A DNA stretch of 64,000 bases, taken from assembly GCA_003008705.1 (NCBI GenBank), contig PDUO01000016.1, positions 1,055,975-1,119,974 of the forward strand, written 5' to 3'. Origin of the DNA: Pezicula radicicola (lineage: Eukaryota > Ascomycota > Leotiomycetes > Helotiales > Dermateaceae). The translations under genes and the position numbers were made by a program. Under the pieces are notes generated by a model. The model was not told the DNA's origin, ran no database searches, and saw only the letters and a program-made list of their open reading frames with translations. Numbering within the stretch: the stretch's first letter is position 1; the number at the start of each line of letters is the position of its first letter. Shown piece after piece: positions 57,792 to 64,000 of this stretch.

Positions 57792-58584
57792 TCAACCGAC
57801 ACACTTTGACCATCCGGGCAATCCGCAACCAAAGCCAATAAACAGGTAGAGTAAGAAGATGACAACCACGATTAACAGCGCCATCAACTTCACGTTCTTC
57901 CACCACATCTTTCTCCTCAGGCCTCGGCTCCGCACTCTGAACTCCTGCGCACTACCTCCAAGACGATCTGTCTTGTCAACCAAGAGATCAATGCGCTCAC
58001 CACGCTCCAAAAGACTCTCAATGTTCTGGCTCATAATTCCTCTCACATTCTCAATCTCACCCTGCACATTACTAATCGCATCCTCCTTCCCACTCTTCGT
58101 TGTCCCATAATCCACCATCAACGTCTTCATCTCGCTATTGAAGCTTCCGGCACCATAGCTCTGCATGCTTGCAAAGTCGGTCGTTTCGGGGTCCCATTTC
58201 TCTTGGAAGCGCTTCTTGATCTCGAAGAGGAATCCGAATGGAATGCGACGGCCTAGAGACGAGTCTGCGATGACAAGGTATGTCAGTCCACCGGCTGAGG
58301 AAGCTGACGGGGAGTAGTCGGATGGCGCATCGGAAATGTAGTGGATGAAGTTTGAGTTGTGGGTATAGGTGAGCTTCTGCGGGGTGGCGTGAGTGATTTT
58401 GGGGAGGACGAGAGATGCGAGGCTGGAGGTTTGCGATGCTGCTGAGCTGGTGTGTTCGGTGAGGATAGTAGTATTGTGGGCGATACAGGCGCTGCGCTGG
58501 TGGTGAGTTCTAGGACTGGTTGATGGGGGGAGGGATAGGGTCTTACTAGAGCAAAGGCGTTGGAGGACTGCTTGAGGAAGCCAT
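57792..58584 (-). CDS. Longin-type R-SNARE (VAMP7/NYV1-like synaptobrevin)
   Basis: Two exons on the complement, 58547-58584 and 57792-58491, giving 245 residues. The longin domain starts at about residue 12 (LLYACIAHNTTILTEHTS) and contains YLVIADSSLGRRIPFGFLFE. The SNARE motif follows: DAISNVQGEIENVRGIMSQN, then LLERGERIDLLVDKTDRLGG, which has the central zero-layer Arg. A tail anchor (VKLMALLIVVVIFLLYLFIG) ends in a short lumenal piece with Cys. It should act as the vesicle or vacuole-side SNARE in membrane fusion in the endosome-vacuole route. VAMP7-like length and the membrane tail exclude Ykt6 (lipid-anchored). The 55-nt intron splits the Tyr codon at LLY. It is divergent from SUV3. Confidence 0.94.
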
Positions 58585-58909
58585 GTTTAATAGGTTCTCA
58601 TGAAACTTGAAAACTTAATCTATTCCTCGGGGATTGATTGACCTGCAGATGACAGAAGGAGAGGCCGAGTATGGTAGAGTATGTGACAAGTACAGTACAA
58701 GTCTACGGTTTCTCTTTGTTACAAGGAAAGCCATGACGCGCGATGCTTCAATACGAGTACGAATTGAACTTCGGATAAATGTACTCCGTCATGCCGTTCA
58801 ACCCCAGAACAAAAAAGTATCCCTCCTGAACAGAGGCCAGGAAATATCTTCATATGCGCGCCACCTCGCATATCATTGGGATGCAACGGACTACAAGGAA
58901 CTGTGGGCC
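58585..58909. promoter_or_regulatory. Divergent promoter, R-SNARE / SUV3
   Basis: A gap of 325 bp between two head-to-head start codons must hold both core promoters. No TATA box is evident, as is usual for housekeeping genes. An open frame from 58634 runs into SUV3 exon 1, so a longer SUV3 N-terminus is formally possible but looks non-coding. Confidence 0.5.
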
Positions 58910-61429
58910 ATGCGCTTTCCATGTCTTCCACATCGCAGAGTGGCTGGCTCCCTCACTTGGACGTTGCGATGTCAAGGCATTTTCAGCCAGCGCCTGGGTA
59001 AGTAAAATTCAACCTTCAGAACAACTCTCTCTGCAGCTACTCAAGATTGCTCACTATTTATAAAGAATTGCCGTGATTTTAAAGGGCCAACTCGAAGAGC
59101 TCATAGAGAACGTTACTCTGGGGCTTTGGCAGGCCACCGGGCAAAAGTTCCAGAGAACATAAGGAGCTCCAATCCGGGTGTCTATAGACTAGCGGGTTTA
59201 AAACAAACCAAGGGAACCCGATATGCCCTTCTTCAGAAGATCATTCTGGAGAATTTGGATTCTGTGCTGCGCTCTCCCACCCCAGAAAGTTGGAGCATAA
59301 AGTCGAAGGAGGATCTAGACCAGCTTATAGCGCAGTTTAGAGAAGACTTGGAGGATTGCTTCACGAAGGCCAACAATGAGATTGACAGTGCAGAAACGAA
59401 CGGGCTTTTCTACCGTTTAAAATTGGCATTTATCAAGGATGAGCTTCGCGGTTTGAAGCGCGAGCTTAAATATGCTATAACGGCCAAAAGCTTTGAGCGG
59501 AACACAGCGGCAAGCATCAAAACTCAGATGAAGCTAGGGGATTTGCAGCATCCTCTGGAATGGTATCCTGCAACGAGAGCAATACAAAGACATATTCATC
59601 TTCACGTTGGGCCAACGAATTCTGGAAAGACTTACCATGCTCTAAAACGGCTCGAAGAAGCGGAAACCGGTATATATGCGGGACCATTACGATTACTCGC
59701 GCACGAAGTCTATTCCCGGTTCAATGCTAAAGGGAAGGTGTGTTCACTGGTGACTGGCGAAGAACGTCGTATACCAGAGGGTCAAAAGAACATAATGAGC
59801 AGTTGTACAGTAGAGATGGTCCCGTTGAACACTCCAGTAGATGTTGCTGTCATTGACGAGATTCAAATGATAGGCGATGCATCCCGGGGCTGGGCCTGGA
59901 CTCAAGCTTTTCTTGGTGTCCAAGCAAAAGAGGTTCACCTGTGTGGTGAATTACGCACGATACCTCTTATTGAAGATCTATGTACTGCTATGGGAGATAA
60001 GCTTACCATCCATCGGTATGAAAGGCTGAGCCCTTTGACAGCGGCGAAAAAGAGTCTCGACAACGATCTTACCAAACTTGAAAAGGGCGACTGTATTATT
60101 CTCTTTTCCCGACTCAAAATTCATGCGATGAAGCATGAAATAGAAAACGTTACAAAAAAGCGTTGCGCGGTGGTATATGGTTCGTTGCCCCCTGAGACAA
60201 GGGCCACACAAGCGGCATTGTTCAATGACCCCGATAACGACTATGACTTCCTCGTTGCCAGCGATGCTGTCGGAATGGGCCTTAATCTTAGCATTAAACG
60301 CATTATTTTCGAGTCTGTGGCGAAAAAGAGCGATACTGGATGGGGCAAGCTTGAGATTTCGGAAATCAAACAGATTGGAGGCAGAGCCGGTAGATTCAAG
60401 ACTGCTGCTCAAGCCGTTACAGACGCAGCCGCTGAGAAAGACGGACAAAATGTGCCCGCTTCGCTGCAGAAGATGATGGGTATCAAGCAAAAAAACAAAG
60501 AGGATCCTACCATCGGCATCGTAACGACCCTCGAGAGAGAGGACTTGAAATTGGTTCAACAGTCTATGAAAGTTGAAGCACCCCCTCTTAAGACTGCTGG
60601 TATCTTTCCTCCAGACTCTGTCCTCATGCGTTTTGCCTCCTACTACCCTTCAAGCACACCCTTCAGTTATATTATTCTGCGCATGCATGAAATTGCTAAA
60701 CTGCACCCACGTTTCCATATGTGTCTGTTCAAAGAGCAAATTCAAGTTGCAGACCTTATTCAGCCATACGACCTCACAATCCCCGACCGAATCGTCTTTC
60801 TCGCAGCTCCAGTTCAATTACGTGAAAAGGGATTCGCCGCTATAATCCAAGCACTGGCACGCTGCGTTGCCGATCAATCCGGCGGCGCTCTCCTCGACAT
60901 CAATGAAATTGACATCGAACTCCTCGAACAAGATAAAGAGAACTACCCAGGCGGTAAAAAGAACTATCTCCACCAATTGGAAGTGCTCCACAAGGCATTA
61001 ACCTTGTATCTGTGGCTCAGCTACCGTTTCGCTGGCGTTTTTACCAGTCAAGCTTTGGGTTTTCACGTAAAGGGTTTGGTTGAGGAGAAAATTGATCAGT
61101 GTCTAGCTGAAACTGCTTTCACCGACATGCAGAAGATGAGAGCGCAAAGAAGAAAAACCCAGAAGAGACTCAAGAAGCTCGAGCAGGAAGAAAAGGAGAA
61201 GGCACTCATGCTTGAGGAGCTTAGGGCTGAACAAGGTAGCGAGGAGCTTCCAACCGAGCTTGCTTCTGGGAATGAGGAAGACCTCCCAGGTGACAATCAA
61301 ATGCTGGAGACTGAGGAGGAAGAGCTGAAAGTCGAGGGGGAAAACTATCAGGTGGGGACTGCCATTCCGCCTTCGCTAGAGGTTGACGTCCAACAACAGG
61401 TCACCACGCCTCCCCAGATAGACGCTTGA
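58910..61429 (+). CDS. SUV3: Mitochondrial ATP-dependent RNA helicase SUV3
   Basis: Two exons, 58910-58997 and 59037-61429, giving 826 residues. The N-terminus (RFPCLPHRRVAGSLTWTLRC) is Arg-rich without acids, a good mitochondrial presequence. The helicase core begins near residue 215: HLHVGPTNSGKTYHALKRL is motif I, VAVIDEIQMIGD is motif II (DEIQ instead of DEAD/DExH, usual for SUV3), LVASDAVGMGLNLSIKR is motif V, and QIGGRAGRFK is motif VI. A SUV3 C-terminal domain follows, and the tail is a Glu-rich coiled coil. SUV3 works with the RNase Dss1 (or PNPase) in the mitochondrial degradosome. The intron is only 39 nt, at the lower limit for fungi. An upstream gap without ATG in this frame makes the two-exon model necessary for a targeted protein. 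Confidence 0.95.
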
Positions 61430-62142
61430 GCATAAGATAGAGCTTGTACGATAAAAGATGCTAGGATATTGTACGAGTACAGTTGTACCAACGATGTACT
61501 TATATGTAGATATGAAAAGCAGGTATGGCGTTCACAATCTCCTCAATTTGAAGGATACGTGTATATATAATAAATGAACGAACAAAGTCAATAATACCCC
61601 AAAGACAACTATAGTGTTACTTTTCTTGTTTACCTTTATCTACTGTCTTTATTCATCCTATTTCATTGAATTAGTTCGTTGATTTTGGACTTACTAAGTC
61701 AATCGCTATTATTAATATAAATCGGTTTAATATTGTCTTATTTCATGCCTTGCCAGAGTGCAGCGCCTAAACCGGTACGCCCAGAGCAGCTTTAGCCTAT
61801 ACGGCAACATCGAATTGCTCCTAATTTATATAGGAAATGATGTTCTAGGGTGCCTGTTTACTACTAAAACACTCCCGTAAGGGGCTAAACTAACTATATA
61901 CATAGAATATAGGGATGGTGGGTGGGAAAAACGAAGCTTTCGATGAAAATCGTACTATTGATAAAGAGAGGAAGATTTTACTGACGAGCAGTAATTTTAT
62001 ATGGGCCTTGCACTAAATTATACTGCGGCAGAGCCCGACTCCACTCTTTCATGAAACAGGCACTTAATGGTCTTTGGGAAATCACAGCGAAATTAAACTA
62101 TTTTAATAATCTAATCAAAGGTACTTTATCGACACAAATCGC
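61430..62142. other. Intergenic, no gene seen
   Basis: 3' flank of SUV3 turning into AT-rich DNA. No open frame or repeat of note. Confidence 0.6.
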
Positions 62143-62500
62143 AAGTTATCTTAGCTACTCAAACTGGCTTAGTCACTTAGAATTTAAACATGATCCTCCG
62201 AATCTAGGGCACTCAGATTATCTTAGTAACTCAAAGCAGGTTAGTCACTTAAAACAAGTTGGTCGCTCAAAACAAGTTGGTCGCTCAAAACAAGTTGGTC
62301 GCTCAAAACAAGTTGGTCGCTCAAAACAAGTTGGTCGCTCAGAATCAAGATAACTGAAATCAACTTAGCGACTCAAAACAATTCATTCACCCAGAATAAG
62401 TTGGTCACTCAAAACAAGTCAGTCGCTTAGAACAATGTAGTCGCTCAGATCAAGTTAGTCACCTAGAATAAGTCAGTTACCTAGAATCTCAATAAGTCAT
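62143..62500 (+). repeat. 18-bp minisatellite with degenerate flanks
   Basis: Five tandem units of 18 bp (CAAGTTGGTCGCTCAAAA) run from 62255 to 62344, the last with one A-to-G change. Decayed copies of the same pattern (variants such as TTAGTCACTTAGAA and CAGTCGCTTAGAAC) extend on both sides over about 350 bp. Read on plus, the units translate to the hexapeptide KQVGRS, but the frame closes shortly after and no gene is evident. Spacing is head-to-tail without unique spacers. Confidence 0.9.
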
Positions 62501-62817
62501 ATGCACAAACTTAGATACTCTTATATTAAAGAATTTATACTTTTAAACCTTTGAACCTATAACCAATAGAAACTAGTACAACAATCACATCTCAATTTCC
62601 CTTTCCTTCTACCATTTCTCTCCAAAAACTATCACCTTCAAGCATCACCTTCTCTATGTCCAGCCAGGCATCTTCAACAACAATATCAGCTTTATCCAAC
62701 TTCAACTTAAGCTTCTCCATCCAAAGTGTTCTATTGTTCTCCATTAGATAGATATTCTTTTTCAGCTCCCTGATCACATGTTCAGCTTTAGAGATGACCT
62801 GGTTTATCCAAGCTAAG
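62501..62817. other. Short non-coding stretch with one small helical frame
   Basis: A 61-codon minus frame at 62592-62777 (KKNIYLMENNRTLWMEKL, then KADIVVEDAWLDIEKVM) has helical, protein-like composition. It has no domain and borders decayed AT-rich DNA. It could be the remnant of an exon. Confidence 0.4.
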
Positions 62818-64000
62818 TTGTATTCTTGTTACTCTTTTAATTACTTTATCTTTTCTAAAGATAATAAAAAGAACCTTTTATATTTTATAACTAAGTATTT
62901 CTTATATAATTTTAGATTTAAAAAAGAAAAATATAAAACTAAGGTTAAACTTAATAAAGAAACTTAAGATTATAAGAATATTTTATTATTTTAAATAAAT
63001 ATTTACTAATAATTAAATTAAAAACTTTTAAATCTAAAATTTAAATTTAATAGTTTCTAATATTATAAATCTAGAGTTAAAATAAAAGTATAAAATACTT
63101 TAATTATTAATTATTTATTATATTCTATTATTTAATCTTATTAAAAGATATAATTAATAATAATATATAAAAGATAATAAAAATAAATTTAAATAATAAT
63201 AAATATATTAATAAAATTAATAATATTAAATTAAATTAAATTATTTTATAATCTTTAATTAAAAACTTTATTATATAAAGTATTAAATAATAATAATTCT
63301 AATCTAAAGTTAAATCTTATTTAATTCTATCTTAGACTTTATTTAAACTATTACTTATAATATTATTTATTTTATATTTTTAATAACTTTTAAATAAAAT
63401 AAGTTTTTATTTATATAATAAGAATAATTAACTATTAATTAATAATATATTATCTTTTAAAAATATTTATTATATTTTTTTTTATAAAAAAATTCTTTTT
63501 TTTAAATTATTTAATTTATTTATTTTATTTTATTAAATTAATTCTTTAATTTTAAACTTATTAAATTAATTATTATTATTAATATAATTAGTTTAATATT
63601 ATTTTATTTTATACTTTATTAAAATATAATATTTAAATTAATATACTTAAAATAACTTTATTTATTTAATAATATTAAATTACTTTTAATTTATATAAGA
63701 AATAATACTTTAAAGTATTTATTTATTATTATAAATTAAAAAATTATATTTAAGATATAAAACTAATTAGATTATTTACTTATTAGTTTAATTATTATTA
63801 GATTATTAAATTATTTATAAATAAACTAAATTAAATTATTATTAAATTATTAAACTTTTATAAATAAATTTTTAAATAGTTTTATTATTATTATTTAAAA
63901 TATATTAAATAAATAAATAAAAGGTTTATAAAAAAGAATATTAAATTATAAAAGAGAAATTAATAATTTAAATTATATTTCTAAAATAAACTTCTAATAA
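62818..64000. repeat. Extremely AT-rich block (RIP-like), continues past the window
   Basis: From about 62818 to the end the sequence is almost only A and T, with rare G and C. Frequent TTAAAT/AATTTA words and stops in all frames are seen. This is what heavy repeat-induced point mutation (C-to-T on both strands) leaves of a transposon in ascomycete genomes. No inverted or long direct repeat ends lie within the window, so the original element cannot be named. Confidence 0.8.

Noticed and set aside
62255..62344. Tandem 18-bp array as a CRISPR or as a coding repeat (KQVGRS)n
   Set aside because: Units are directly adjacent with no unique spacers, the genome is eukaryotic, and the 100-codon frame has no homology-like flanks and closes soon after the array.

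Overview
The window looks like nuclear DNA of a filamentous ascomycete (Pezizomycotina). Helotiales/Leotiomycetes is my guess from the feel of the genes, not something I could test. The reasons are: many introns of about 46-60 nt with GT..AG borders and CTAAC/CTGAC-like branch sites; Zn2Cys6 regulators with fungal transcription-factor domains; a HET-domain gene; a 2EXR-type gene; a CorA-like membrane protein; short terminal-inverted-repeat elements; and an extremely AT-rich block at the right edge, of the kind left by repeat-induced point mutation. I built the exon models by hand from splice signals and reading-frame continuity. Exon coordinates are given in each entry.

Left part (1-21 kb). 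A HEI10/CCNB1IP1-type RING protein for meiotic crossover control (minus) is followed by a 447-bp non-coding inverted-repeat element. Next comes a large Zn2Cys6 regulator (plus), then about 2.5 kb of repeat-rich non-coding DNA with a perfect G-quadruplex motif. The regulatory subunit of the NEDD8-activating enzyme (minus) is divergent from ribose-5-phosphate isomerase (plus). A HET-domain incompatibility-type gene and a dynamin-like GTPase follow, both on plus.

Middle (22-36 kb). A second Zn2Cys6 regulator (minus) is divergent from a zinc-type dehydrogenase/quinone-oxidoreductase-like gene (plus), which looks like a regulator-target pair. Then come a secreted GH35 beta-galactosidase, an unrecognised 338-residue protein, a 2EXR-family gene broken by one missing base, a decayed ABC-transporter fragment, and an acidic/His-rich unrecognised protein.

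Accessory part (36-56 kb). A gene-poor stretch holds two copies of one small inverted-repeat element. After it come a cytochrome P450, a secreted glycosidase-like protein of seven exons, a flavoprotein monooxygenase fused to a multi-pass membrane domain, and a very large CorA-like membrane protein whose reading frame is interrupted once. All four are on minus. The P450, the glycosidase-like gene and the flavoprotein could form a small metabolic neighbourhood, but no backbone synthase is visible.

Right end (57-64 kb). A small Pro/Ser-rich protein, a longin R-SNARE (minus) and the mitochondrial RNA helicase SUV3 (plus, divergent from the SNARE) are followed by an 18-bp minisatellite and about 1.2 kb of nearly pure A/T DNA.
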